A stretch of DNA of 64,000 nt from Anadara kagoshimensis (GCA_021292105.1 CM037874.1:25656583-25720582); one strand, 5' to 3'. Counted from the first letter of the stretch, positions 11,056-22,949 are shown. Translations and numbers: made by a program. Notes: generated from the letters alone by a model not told the origin.

Positions 11056-11059
11056 TTTT

Positions 11060-13555
11060 AAAGTAATATTTTTAAGTTTGCAAAATGTTTCCTGCTTTTG
11101 ATTTTTGTTAATAAATTATTCATCAATATAGTATTTTTGGTTTTACGGAATTATATTTTGAATCTTAATTATGAAACCCACGAAATGTTTGACAAATGTG
11201 ATGACTTTAATTACACTACTTTAATTAGGTTTTGAAACTGAATCAGTTTACGCGCGTTATGATTAGTTTGCCTTGCATATCAATTGCGTTCATATCGACT
11301 ATGAACCGCATTTCTAAACAGTTCAATTGTTATATTTAAGTTTAAAACTATTTTCTTTTATTTTTCTTGGTTCAAAATCATTTTAGAAAATGTTAATTCC
11401 GCGCTTTGTAAATAACGATTTTCGATTAACGGAACAGCTGATGGAACAGCAGATCCAACTGATCAGCTGTGCAGTTTGGCGCCAGAAATTCTAGGACAAA
11501 ATAGTGCGTGGAAAAAACAACAAATTGCATTCAAAATTTCTACTAAATTGTTCAATTTTTTATTAAATACAAATATTACGGTAGTAAATATTCACAATTA
11601 TGCAAGAAATAAATAAAAATTTAAAGTTCCGGTTTTGTGTATTTCATATTGTGTATTCATACGCCGATTGTTGTGAATGGAATTCCCGTGATGTCACCAA
11701 GGTAGATCTTGCAGTTCATAGCCGATATGAACGCAATTGCTCTGAAACCTTGTGTAGAGGACAGAAAACAGACAAAATATAAATATATAATATTATATGT
11801 CTTAATTGTTGCTAATAACGTGTAATAATATAAGGTATTGTAAAACAGACAGGAATATTACTTTATACTTTATTAAAAGAATGGAACAATCTAGAGGATT
11901 TTTTGTTTGCTTCTATACAAGTGTATTAGAGCTCATCTACAGTACTTCCCTCTCAGAGAACATACATTGACCTAACGAATTAGTGCCAAAACTTCCATAG
12001 GACCGAGCTTTGAACAGCCTGAGGCCTCCGAGAAATCGGGCTTTGGACAGCTACTTGCCGAATAGCTGCACTAGTGTATCTATTTCTTGGCCTCTCGACC
12101 AGTCAACATGTTTAAGCTGTCCAGTCCTAGACAGATCATGCGGCCACTTGGCAGCTATAGACTTTACATAGGCCCCTCGGCAGCCGAGTTTTGGAACCTT
12201 TTCGACATAATGATTTTTTATTCGTATTTATTAAAAAAAATTAAAATAGTTTGGTAAAGAATTGGTTACTTTATTATGGGTATGAATTTAAAGTGGTACG
12301 CTAAATACCACCACACAATTTTTAAGAATGACGTGCCGTCATTGGTCTTATGAAATTCAAATAGATTAATTATGTGAAATAAACGTGTGAGGATCAGAGG
12401 ACAGCTGTCAACGTGTGAGGATCCGAGGAAATACAGATGTAGAATAATTTTGTTTACATAGTTGGACTAGTACGCTGTCGGACAGTCGGGTTTTATTTTC
12501 CCAGTGAAAATCAATTCTTGCTTTCAAAAAGCTTTGTTTTTTGTTTACTAGGGGTTAAAACATTCCATTAAGTTAGTTACGGCAAATAACACACCATAAT
12601 AACGTCTAATAACGCCACATTGCCTACCGTCAGTGTCATCAAAGAAACATGGCTTCTTGAAGGCATCTCGAGATGCCGTTCGCTGGTTGGATAATTATAA
12701 TGATATGCAGAAATTACACGTGCAACTTGGCGCACTCTGTGAATTGAAAGATAGGGTTGAATTTAAACATTTAATATAAATTTTGTACATAAAATACAAA
12801 AAATTGAAAATACCATTGTTTTCTTCATACCTTAGAATATACTTTGACCGACTTTTAAGTTGATAATTGAAGCGGCGTTTGAATACAATGTTTAATGTAG
12901 AAATTTGGTACATGTATATAAAATTCCATTCCTGCACGCGCGAAGTTGCGGATTTTTCTATTTTGGATGATAGGGTCAACTTTAAACACTTATTGTGGAT
13001 TTTATGTACAAGATAGAAAAATATAAAAAAAATTTTCTGTAAGATCCTAAACTTTTTTCGGTCAATTGACGACTTTCACGTACAATGAACGGTTATTGAG
13101 CAGGAGTGGTTTAAACAACTGTCTAACATTTTTTTTTGTGAAAAGTCCATTTTTTGCCTGTTTGACACCAAAAATAAGTATGATACGGGCTTTTTTCCCC
13201 AAAAAATGCACTTATTTATATAGCTACATCGCATAAGACTCCATAACCTCTGAAAATTTAAGGAAAATCGTATGAAGCTTTGTGTCTTTCCTGAAATGTG
13301 CTATATGCGGCATAAAAGGGGAAAGTTGTCGCCTTTATCATTTCACATCCAGCGGATGTTCCGAATGAATTCGTCACTAATCCTCTAGATTGTTCCATTC
13401 TTAAATTATGGTCATTTTAGTGCGTGTTATTTAAAAGTTAATAGATATGTCCTTATGGTGATTGCTTTCAAGAAACTGTCGAAAAAACGAGACTTCATAT
13501 TAGTGATAACATATGAATTCGGTAAAGTCAACTATATACAAAACGAACGTACCAA
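11060..13555. repeat. Non-coding duplicated stretch
   Basis: Matches about 22950-25400. It contains a perfect 16-base palindrome GGCATCTCGAGATGCC (12662-12677), shared with the duplicate. It also has an internal diverged direct repeat (GATAGGGTTGAATTTAAACA near 12747 and GATAGGGTCAACTTTAAACA near 12969). Open frames here are short, and their conservation reflects only the recent duplication. No gene is recognised. Confidence 0.5.
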
Positions 13556-14000
13556 TCCATGTCATGGCAAACATGACTCCTTTAATTTTTCTATTGCCAG
13601 TTTTCCTTTTCGATATACCTGCCTCTCTTGCTTATGGTGTATTTGTTTCCCAATTAATATGCTATTGTATAGCTTTTCCCCATTATTGGAACTTACAGAA
13701 CAAAGCCGGGTATTTACAAATAAATTGTTGACTCAGGGATATTGCAAGCCTAGACTAATCAATGCACTCAAAAAGTTTTATGGTCGTCATCACAGTATTG
13801 TTGTTAAGTTTGATTCTTTGTTAAGGATTGCCCTAAGTATATTTGATGTCCAATAGTCCCATGTTCCTTCTACCAGGTAATTAAGATCGAGTGTTCCGAA
13901 AGGGTAAGCGTCTCCTTTGAGACCATGTAATTGTTTTGCAATCAAAAACAAAAATACAAATCTATGTCCAAACCATTATTCAAAAGCAAAGAAAAAAAAC
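13556..14000 (+). mobile_element. Chimeric Penelope-like fragment (RT C-terminus plus inverted tail pieces)
   Basis: The plus strand encodes the RT end from the DSFNFSIASFPF segment through LLTQGYCKPRLI to SIFDVQ (13856), with a frameshift. It abuts reverse-orientation tail pieces at about 13876-13920 and 13939-14000. The same structure is at about 25400-25840, so it predates the duplication. Confidence 0.65.
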
Positions 14001-14069
14001 CTTAAAACTAGAAAATTAACTTAACCTGTTACTGATTGAACTATGGTTGAAACAGAAAATAAAGCAGTT

Positions 14070-14132
14070 TTATTTTATTTTAATGGATATTGTTTATTTC
14101 AATTCCATTAATTGTCCATCTTCCACAAACTC
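14070..14132 (-). other. K2 non-coding 3' exon with poly(A) signal
   Basis: The acceptor CTTTTATTTTCAG ends at 14133. The exon carries AATAAA at 14098-14093, and a second AATAAA lies slightly downstream. Confidence 0.65.
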
Positions 14133-14767
14133 CTGAAAATAAAAGTATAATCATAAGGCCATTTTTATTTATTTTCTATACATTCAATAGCATTTGAGAA
14201 TTTTTTAATTTAAACATTCATAGGATGCAGGACATGCATAGATATATGTGTATGGTAAATCACTGTTTCTGCTTCAATGCATTAAATACTTTAGGCAAAT
14301 TCTGGCCAATCCATGCCTATTTGCAATTTTTAAAGTGATTTAAGTGTATTGTCCAATTATTAAAAATCGGTCAAATAATACACAATTAGTTACTTTGATT
14401 AATTTAAAAAATAATATATAACATCTCCAATGTTCAGCAATGCTACATTGAAAGGTGTAAAATTTCTTGTGTTTGTATGTAAAACAAATCCCTAATGATC
14501 CTTAAAGCCGCATTAAAAATACTCAAAATTTCAGTTCCATTAAGAGTCTTTAAGGATGTACTTAAATACACCATCTAAGGAGGCTTTAAGTATCGTTAAA
14601 GGTAACTGTTCTTCTTGTGTATCACATCCATGAATGGCACCATTAGGCCGATACATTATACGTACAACACTTACTTTTTTAAATTAAAACTTATTTATTT
14701 ATATTGCATCTTTTATATTTTATTGATCTTAAGTATATTATTATCACCTTGATTTGATGTTTCATGG

Positions 14768-15613
14768 TTAAGCTGGTACTATGCATGGATGTTTGCCGGT
14801 CACGCGAGCTCCACTAAAATATGAATAATAATAAAAAAAATTTGCACCAAAGTTTTGACATCATGTCACCACATAAAATACTATAAACATGATGAATAAC
14901 AAACATAACACTAAATTTAAAACCCTTTTATAAAAAATTAACAATAATTATTCGATGTACCTCATAGTCTTTGTTAGTGAAAATGAATTATATAATACAA
15001 AATTGATTAAAAGGGTCTGAAGATGATATGAAAGCGCTAATGCTTTACACAATCGTGTCATATTTATTTATTTAAATATATATTTATAATGATATTGCAA
15101 GATTTAAATTGCTACTATGTAATTATTTCAATGCGCATTTTTATTTTCAACACTAAGCGAAATAAAATAAATCAGTAGTGTCCTGATTGGACTAAGATTT
15201 TGGAATCGAAATATTTTTAAGATATTAAAACGACAAAAAAGAAAGATCAAAATATTTTACCAAATCAACTTTATGCAGTAATTTCATAGATAAGCATAAA
15301 TCAGTTTTTGTGAATTTTTAAATTAACTACTGTACAGGGACAAACTGTAAATTGTAAAATACACGATTGGTATCAGATTTAACGTAACTACCACCTGAAA
15401 GTTAAACATTAATAATGAATACTAGTACTTTTACCTATACAGAATACGAAGAATTCATACTTACTCGCATTTGGCGGAACAAGCGTTGGAATAGGTTTTG
15501 GCACCACAAACTGGCTTGTAATCCATAGTACACATGCAGTTTGGTGGAGATACTGCAACAGACATGTTGACAGTAACAAGAAGAACAGCGAAAACCAAAA
15601 GAACAGTCTTCAT
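14768..15613 (-). CDS. K2: secreted single-domain Kazal-type protease inhibitor (2 coding exons)
   Basis: The coding exons are 15613-15465 and 14813-14768, joined in phase 2 (GA|GTAAGT to TTTTAG|T), giving 64 residues. Residues 1-20 are a good signal peptide with a VLLVFAVLLVTV core. The mature part starts near SPPNCMC. Cys1 and Cys2 are separated by one residue, the short invertebrate-type Kazal spacing. PVCGAKTYSNAC is the family core, and the sixth Cys comes from the second exon (KHPC). P1 is Met (C-T-M-D). The TAA stop is at 14770-14768, about 20 bases before the exon end (14748, AAG|GTGATA). A role as an extracellular inhibitor of chymotrypsin- or elastase-like proteases, for example in defence or digestion, is inferred from family membership. 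The protein is identical to that of K2'. Confidence 0.88.
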
Positions 15614-15620
15614 TTTAAAT
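15465..15620 (-). other. K2 exon 2 (signal peptide plus Kazal Cys1-5)
   Basis: Acceptor CATTTTCAG at 15621 followed by ATTTAAAATG. Donor GCGA|GTAAGT at 15465/15464. The leader between acceptor and ATG is seven bases. Confidence 0.8.
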
Positions 15621-16364
15621 CTGAAAATGAAATAATTGAAAACAATGTTATAACATATGAACAATTATAATTTCTAAAATACAAAATGAGTACAGAAAAC
15701 AATAGTCGAAGATCCAAATTCCTGTTTAGGTTAGAACGTTTTGAATCTAGGTCAAAGATGTTTTCATGTAGATATTTTAATAATAAGTTATGTTATTTAT
15801 TGGAATATATGTAATTCAATATAAGAAAAATAACAAAAAGCGTTTCATTCAGGCTTTTGCAAAAAAAGACTCAATAAATCTCAATATAATACACATAAGT
15901 ATACACGAGTGCATCAATTTGAACTCCCTTCCTCGAGAATCAATTTCTGATACAAATGTGTACCTTTTAATATAGATTTGACCAGTTCTTATTATTATTT
16001 TTTTTTATTTATTTATTTACTCTTTTATCATTGTATATTGGAAATCGATTTTTTTAAATGAAGGATTTGTTGTGGAAAAAGGTTAAATATTTTACTTTCA
16101 CAAAAAAGTAATAAAATTATGAAAACCCGGAATAAACTACTTCAGCAACAACATGATCCTGTTTATTTATCAAAACTCAAAGAATTTGTTTGTCGATTTG
16201 TTCAGCTGAAAGATCGTAACACCAATGCAGTCAATGATGTGCATTCAAATTTAGATCGCATTACGTTAGGTGATGCATGATTAAAAAAACTCACCGATGC
16301 TTTTTGCAAATTTAACATTGATATTAAGGTAAACAATAAAATAAAAACTGCAAACAGTACTTAC

Positions 16365-16605
16365 CTGATGTTGCGAGTCTGATGAAACACGTAACTGTTG
16401 CATAATGTTTCGTTTTTTATACATAAAGTGAAACTATGATTTATTACCAAAATGCATAATTTATTAAGATTAAATCATACATTTGAATTTTGTTCCATTT
16501 AAGGCATTTTCAGCAATGAATCAAATTGAAACACCCGTTGCAAATTATGACACACCGATTTATCAAGTAGATTGATTATATAGCCTGGCGTAATAGACAT
16601 GTCCG
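16365..16605 (-). promoter_or_regulatory. K2 promoter and non-coding leader exon
   Basis: TATAAAA at 16421-16415 on the minus strand, then ATTATGCAA. The leader exon ends ATCAG|GTAAGT at 16365. Upstream blocks shared with K1 are GCCTTAAA near 16500, a TCATAAT...CGGGTGTTTC block (about 16549-16527) and a CTATTACGCCAGGC block (about 16600-16586), in the same order and at similar spacing. Confidence 0.72.
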
Positions 16606-16871
16606 AGAGATAATAATGATCACCCTTGCTTCGCATTTTTTTAAAAATACACACTGTATTACCCTTCATTTACTATATTCATTTCTTTTAGTGAAGACGT
16701 GTTGGATAGTTGGTACTCGGTTAGAATTGATGCAATAAACTACGATATTTTCGGATATTTATAAAAGCAATACAAGGCAACGTTCACATTTAGAACAAAT
16801 AATCGCACTGCACTATCAACTATTGATAATTAAAGCTGTTTTAATTCAACAATATACGAGTTTCCTCTTCA

Positions 16872-16985
16872 TAAGAGCTAAACCTACAATTGCGGAATTT
16901 AAGTTAATTTAATTAATCGTTCATATCAAAATGTAATTTTGTCCACTTAAAAAGTCATAAACAACCAGAAAGCCATTAAACCGTC
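16872..16985. repeat. Short third copy of the start of unit A
   Basis: Repeats bases 1-113 (ATAAGAGCTAAACCTACAAT onward to GCCATTAAACC) at the join between the two B units, so it marks the duplication junction. Confidence 0.8.
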
Positions 16986-17178
16986 AGGCAGGGGATATAT
17001 TCAATATACTTTATATATTTGTGAAATGTGTAGCGATTGTGTACCTTATCGCATAATATAGTTTCCTATTTAAGTACATTTTATTTAGCAAAGTATCGAT
17101 GTGTCATTATGGCAAAATATCGTGAAAAAACGTTGTCAGGGAGACTAAAGTGTGTTGCTTTTTATCAAAGGTACTGCG

Positions 17179-17499
17179 AGGCCGCATTGGCCTAATAGAT
17201 AAGTCGCCAGTCTACAATTCTCGTGTCTCTCACCGCCGAGTTCGAGTCCCGCTTTGAACACATGTGGAAAAGTTAATTTTCCTTGCCGTAGGCCTTTACT
17301 GGTTTACTACCAAGTGTCCGTATAATGTGACTGCGGGAGTGGAACACTTGTCTGCGACGTACTGGCACCTTGAGCTAGCACCTTAAAGTCGCCCTGAGTG
17401 CACGCTGGTACAAGACAGACTATGAAACAGACTCGCACTTGACATAAATACATTAAAAATTCCTGATGCGACGTTAAGCAACATTCAACCAACCAACTA
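17179..17499 (+). mobile_element. tRNA-derived SINE (family 2) with 15 bp target duplication
   Basis: Flanked by ATCAAAGGTACTGCG at 17164-17178 and 17500-17514. The other duplicate has this site once (near 5420). The head has a box-A-like GGCCTAATAGATAAG and a box-B-like GAGTTCGAGTCCC. The 3' end has GACGTTAAGCAACATT and CAACCAACCAACT. This insertion is later than the duplication. Confidence 0.85.
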
Positions 17500-17544
17500 A
17501 TCAAAGGTACTGCGTGTCATTTCTCTCATTTGAAAAAAATACTT

Positions 17545-17601
17545 TTAAATGTAATTGATATTGTTTATTTGAGATCATCAACTATTACTCTATCAGCCAT
17601 C
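17545..17601 (-). other. K1' non-coding 3' exon remnant
   Basis: Counterpart of 5470-5532: acceptor TTTATTTACAG at 17602 and AATAAA at 17569-17564. It belongs to a locus that has lost its second coding exon. Confidence 0.55.
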
Positions 17602-18714
17602 CTGTAAATAAATAAATATAAAATATTAATATACAAAACAAAACAAACATACCAATCTCTGTTAAAATCATAACCCCAAAGTACAGTCCAACCTGCCTTA
17701 AAGGCCACCTCCATAAAAGGGTCGCCTGCTTATAAATGCTACTAGAATGGTATCCCGATTGTGGTTTATTCAAGTTACTTAAACCTGTATATAACGGCAA
17801 ACTGCCTATAAAGGTCACTTTTACTGATACCTTGCCTGGCCTTTATAGACTGGTTTGACTGTAAAGTAAAAGTTTCGAAATGTTGTAAAGCAAGTGAAAC
17901 ACGTGAACTTCAACCAGAGAAGAGCACCTTGATGTGATTAAATAAACTGTTTTTAGTATTTCATGCATAGATACATATACATGTATCTACGTTTTTTTTC
18001 TTATTATCACATTGATTTGGTTTTTCTGCATTTAATTTTTTAATTTTTAAAACATTAAGGTAAAACAATGACATTTGTCGATTTTATAAAACCCATTATA
18101 GCTTTTAAGTCTATATATATTAAACAATAAACATAACAATATACCCTAGCTTAATCTGCAACAGTTCAATGTTTCGAAACAATAATCACAAATATGTACC
18201 TGATTCGCAATACTTACAACACATAAATGGTTTTTACACACTTAGTTATATATACACATTTTTCAATTGATCTATATGTTGTATATACACTGCCTTCAAT
18301 AATAACTTAAGAAATTTATATTTGTCATATACATTATATTTACATTTTTCGCAGTTCATGATTTGCTAGCTTTAAAATCTGGTTCATTACTTGATGAACC
18401 AGGAAAAATGACAGTCAATTCTTAAATAAATAATTTTTCAACAAGTATTAACATCATGCTTAAACAGATTGATTCTCTTTAAATACCATAAAAAACAATT
18501 TTTAAAAATTGTAAAAGCTAGAGATAAGACTGTCTACAAATCACTCCGCTCCACATAAAAATGACGTTCTATCTCTGCCAAATTGAAATGACACTTACGA
18601 CTGAATTCTCAAGTTCATATTTAGACTTATCCTTAATTATGAAACCAACGAAAAGCTACATTTAAGTTGTATGACGAACGTAGTGAATTTAATTTTTCTC
18701 TTGTACGTCCAATA

Positions 18715-18860
18715 GTTCCAATCACTTTCACTTTTTATTACACACGTAGCGAGTGTAGCTAGCTTAACAGGGGATGCCGACTTCTTTAACCTTGTATGTC
18801 AGTTTAAAGTTTTTACTTTGCCTTTGAATTGTATGTGAATTGGACGTATGTGCGTTTTTT
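18715..18860 (+). mobile_element. Penelope-like 3'-tail fragment
   Basis: Duplicate of 6770-6880, with TTACACACGTAGCGAGTGTAG and TTGGACGTATGTGCG. Confidence 0.6.
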
Positions 18861-19532
18861 ATACTAAATTTGCAATACGCTATTCAAAAGTGAATTGTAC
18901 AGTATATCCCCTCCGATAAATTAAATGTAATTGTGAATTTTTCGAATAACCGAATGTTTTATCACCTGTTATTCGTATTACCATACCTAGACAATTATTG
19001 TAGTTGCCGACTGTTTCGTTTTGGTTTTTCATGACTAATGGCAAGAAAAAACGCCATATAAAGACATAACATCATAATAAGTTGTGATCGAAAAGTACAT
19101 AATTGAAAACGAAAATGTTTGTAAAAATGATCAAGAGATTTTATATATTTATTCTCATATTACTTACCCGATTTATTTAAGTTCTAGTTATTAATTCATG
19201 CAAATTAGTTAAACTTAAGTGTTCAAAACAAAAGAGCAATAATTGTTAGCCATCAAATTTTGTATTGTTCGTCTTTTGAAAACTTTGAGAACGCGTATCG
19301 TCGAACATTATTTTTGGTTTTCCGAAGTAAAAGCATATTAAGCAGTTTTATTCCGCAAATATCACGTACATTTAAGGCTGAACGTGAACAAAATGACTAT
19401 AATGAAGCCAATCAATTTTAATTATCTTAAACTCTCCAATAGCAATTGTTTCAAGAATTATATATTTGTATATTCAAGAAGTAGAATCTCTCTATATATG
19501 GAAGAAACAATAATTGCTACATTATAGGAGAA

Positions 19533-21085
19533 CAGGCATGGGGTAATGCTAATTTGTAATTGTAATGCCCTGTAATGCATTACATTTTCTAAAAGTAATG
19601 CATGTAATGTGTAATGCCCTAATTTTTGCATTACATGTAATTGTAATGTAATGCATTACATAGACAAAAATGCATGTAATTTAAGCATTACATGGCATTA
19701 CATAGCATTACTTCTCTGTATTAAATGTTAGATATTATTACCATTACAATTCAAGGCTAGTAAGTACCTACATGCTACTTTTTTCCCTAATATAAAATAT
19801 GAAAATCGATGTCTAGAAAAATTGTAACTGTGAACTGTTGTCAAACTAATGATTTATTTCATTCAACCTTAATACTTAAACTATATAAAATGCTAAAAAC
19901 TTAGTATACTTCAGATCATTTTGAATTTCCAACAAATGTAAAGGATAAAAATACATTTTAAAGCAAAATGCAAATGCTGTTTTTAGTACTAAAGATCACA
20001 TCAAAATTTGCAACATATCTAAATATAAGTTTCAGTAACTACAATAATTTGTAATTTTGCTTCAACTGATAACCTGTGATGAAAACAATTTTATTTTTAC
20101 CAGAAATTGGTATTTTTTTTTTTTTTTTTTTTTTTTTTTGCAATCCTTTTTATATGCTATTAAGGTTACCTATCTTTAATGATTAAAGAAGTTATTTGTT
20201 AAAGGTATGGTTTATAAATTACACCTGACAATACCACTAATTAGTGTGTATACCTATCAACTTCTTTTACTGTTTTGATTTAATGGTAATTAAGAAACAT
20301 TCAGTGAATAAAATAAATAAAAAATAAAAACATATAATATGAAAAAATTCCTTACAGAATCTCTGTTTTTTTTCTTCTTAATTTTTAGAGTAAAACAGAA
20401 ATGTATATTTGGATAATAAAAAACCTGACATAGATGAACAATCAACTTTGACAAATTTTGTAAACTCTACTGGCCCCGGTTTCACAATCATTCCTTAGCT
20501 AAGATTTTCCTTAACTTAAATCTTGCAAATTTTCAAAACTTTATAATTTTGTTAATTTTTAAGATATTTAAGAAATTAAGGTCTCATTTTAAAGGTCACT
20601 GCCAGATTTAAACATTAGCATTAATTTTTACAAAAATATCCATCAGTATTTCCAAGAAGGGATAACAAAAATTTGCTAAATTTAAGTTTAGGAAAATCTT
20701 AGCTAAGGAATGATTGTGAAACCGGAGCCTGGTAAACAGCAGAAATATCAGTTGAATTACCCAAAGCAAAATTGAATCTATACATGCACTTATTGACTAT
20801 ATATACTCCTGTTTTCAACAGTTGAAAATCAAAACATAAGAACTTTATAGAAAAAGAACCCAAAATTTCAATTTCAAATTCTGAATCCAAAACATATATT
20901 ATTTATATGTTTGGATTCTTTATGAAATGTAATGTGTAATATAATGCATTACTTTGGTAAAGTAATTGTAATGTAATGCATTACTTTCCAAAATACATGC
21001 AATTGTAATTGTAATATAATGCTACTTTTGTCAAAGTAATTGTAATGTAATGCATTACATTGCAATGTAATTCACCCCATGCCTG
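19533..21085. mobile_element. hAT-like non-autonomous DNA transposon with 8 bp target duplication
   Basis: The ends are CAGGCATGGGGTAATGCTAA and, inverted, CAGGCATGGGGTGAATTACA. The flanks are TAGGAGAA (19525-19532) and TAGAAGAA (21086-21093), one mismatch. The other duplicate has the single site TAGGAGAA near 7723-7730. Both sub-terminal regions are packed with TGTAATGCATTACA-like palindromes, which would suit transposase binding. There is no transposase frame. An 8 bp duplication and CAGG ends fit the hAT superfamily. Confidence 0.85.
20470..20732. mobile_element. MITE nested inside the hAT-like element
   Basis: Inverted ends CTGGCCCCGGTTTCACAATC and CCAGGCTCCGGTTTCACAAT (reverse of the right end), continuing inward as ATTCCTTAGCTAAG. 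The related element at 62538-63625 lacks it at the matching point near 63262. A relative is at 43189-43450. Confidence 0.75.
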
Positions 21086-21308
21086 TAGAAGAAACAGTTC
21101 TCAAATTTATGTCGCCAGTATTGTAATGCTTATGGTGGTGGTCAATCTTGCGGCGAATATGATGTTATGATATGATAATCAAAAACAAACATAAAACACA
21201 TTATAACTTATTCACATACAACGGCAATAGCGTCTTTAATATAAAGATATGTGAAGATGATATCCGGTCGACATTTCCCTATAGAATATTTTATGATTTT
21301 ATACTTAC

Positions 21309-21475
21309 TTGCACCGGGCGACGCAAGCATTAGAATATGTTTTTACACCACACACTAGTCTTTGCTCCATTGTGCAGGCAACACAATTTTTTGGTGGAGC
21401 TATTGCAGCAGACATGTTGACAGCAACACGTAAAACCAAAACTTTGATGACACTCGTCATTTTATATCTGGCAAA
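21309..21475 (-). pseudogene. K1': Kazal locus with second coding exon deleted
   Basis: The first coding exon (ATG at 21460-21458, donor AA|GTAAGT at 21309) is open and differs from K1 by a few residues: MTSV start, Val14 restored in place of Asp, and Leu for Pro before VCG. Arg11 remains in the signal core. The region that should hold the second coding exon is missing: K1 sequence from about 6085 to 6470 is replaced by about 70 unrelated bases near 18350-18420. Without that exon the sixth Cys, the GAR segment and the stop are lost, so a normal Kazal fold cannot be made from this locus alone. Promoter, leader exon and 3' exon remain. It could still give a transcript that reads into the next locus. 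A hAT-like element also sits in its second intron. Confidence 0.8.
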
Positions 21476-21574
21476 CTAAAGAAAAAAATTGTGCTTTAAT
21501 ACATTTGAAAACAATTTTTAAGCCGGCACCAATTTTATTATTAGGTAAAATGTCTCTAGTTTGAATTACCCTGG

Positions 21575-21770
21575 ATTTATTTGACGTCCCATAGTTCCAC
21601 TTTTCCTTTTACTCTCTCTAATTACATGCGACGGGTGTAGCTAGCTAAACAGCAGGTGTTTTACAATACCCTTTCGGAGCATCTCACTTCTCTGGAGCTT
21701 GTCCACGTGTTAATCCTGATTTCAGTGTTATTTTTTTTTCTTTCCTTTTAGATTGTGATTTGAACATGGG
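21575..21770 (+). mobile_element. Penelope-like 3'-tail fragment
   Basis: Duplicate of 8195-8380, lying upstream of the K1' coding exon. Confidence 0.65.
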
Positions 21771-21937
21771 TTAGTATATATTTGTAACTTTTGAAATACC
21801 TATGGAAAACAAGTTCGTAGTTCCGTAGTTCCGATAGTCCGGCACACATTTTTACGGTTGTTGGCTACAGTACGCTTTTCGTTTTAATTTTTTGTGATAT
21901 TGTCATATACAATTTGTGCAACAACAAAAAAGTACTA

Positions 21938-22090
21938 TTAAAAAAAACAAACATACTAATCCATGTCCGAATCACAATCCAGAAGCAAAGTCAAAACTTT
22001 GGAACTGACAAGTTAGTTTAGTCACGTGAACTTCCACCAGGGAAGTGAGGCCGGGTGCTTCGGAAGGGTAAGCACCTCCTGTTTAGTTCT
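21938..22090 (-). mobile_element. Penelope-like 3'-tail fragment
   Basis: Duplicate of 8541-8690. It contains CACGTGAACTTCCACC and the GGGTGCTTCGGAAGGGTAAG hairpin segment. Confidence 0.7.
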
Positions 22091-22315
22091 TGCAATTTAA
22101 TTGAATAAAACTATTTATATTATCAGTTTTGAATAATGAATCCAATATCTTGAACCGGATACATTATTTATCGTAACAACTTCCATATTTAAAATTATTG
22201 ATTTTCAAACACCTAAATTTACTGAAAGTTTAAAATATACATCTGGTCAATAGCATTTAGTAATTCAACATTGATCTCAAGATACACTAAAAATAAAGCT
22301 ACAAAATGTACTTAC

Positions 22316-22556
22316 TGGTTGTTCTGAGTCTGGTGAAAACTTTAATGTTGCATAATTTTTCGTTCTTTTATACTCTTGGTGAGATTTTATGATGAATTGC
22401 CTTATTAAATAATGCATGAGGGAATGCATACATTGCATATTTTTATGCACTTAAGGCATTTTAAGATATATTAACAGATGATTCACACTAAACACCCGTT
22501 TTTTTTATTTTGACGTAACGGTATATCAAATAGTATTGCCCGGCGTAACAGTAATG
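22316..22556 (-). promoter_or_regulatory. K1' promoter and non-coding leader exon
   Basis: TATAAAA at 22372-22366, ATTATGCAA below it, and a leader exon ending ACCA|GTAAGT at 22316. The upstream GCCTTAAG, CGGGTGTTTAGTGTG and TTACGCCGGGC blocks are kept, although the gene itself is broken. Confidence 0.65.
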
Positions 22557-22949
22557 TCCAAATTGCGTTTTTAAATTTATGTTTTTTGATCAATTGATAC
22601 CCTGTAATTTAATGTATGCATTACATTTGGCATGGCAAAGGAGACTCGTTTACTAGGAAGTTGCAAGTTTCAGAGTCCGCTTATCCACATCACTAAATGA
22701 GTCGTGAGTTAAAGTATCAAATATACCAATGTATGTTCGTATTGTCTTTTTTCTTTCGTCTTTTGTTGGTGTTTCTTGTTGTTGTAACTGTATATTTCTT
22801 TGTAATGTATTTACTATCAAACCTATGAAATGGTGAATGACAACATCACAATATTCTAAAAGCATTATTGACTTTAAATGATATTGATATATCAAATACA
22901 AACATATTAATCCATGCCCAAACCACAATCCTAAAAGCAAAGTAAAAAT

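Larger units (their letters stand above)
5030..16693. repeat. Tandem duplication unit B, first copy (carries K1 and K2)
   Basis: Aligns collinearly with 17000-28533. Both copies carry Kazal loci of the same two types in the same order and orientation. This copy alone has insertions at about 5109-5318, 6974-7122 and 8780-10277. It lacks the SINE and the hAT-like element found in the second copy, and it retains the K1 second coding exon that the second copy has lost. Confidence 0.9.

Noticed and set aside
10760-11056. 98-codon minus-strand frame with a 95-codon counterpart at 22653-22940
   Set aside because: Its conservation reflects only the recent segmental duplication; its N-terminal part is a retroelement tail and there is no domain or splice context.
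12662-12677. Perfect palindrome GGCATCTCGAGATGCC as a possible regulatory site
   Set aside because: Isolated, within non-coding duplicated sequence, no link to a promoter; kept only as a note.
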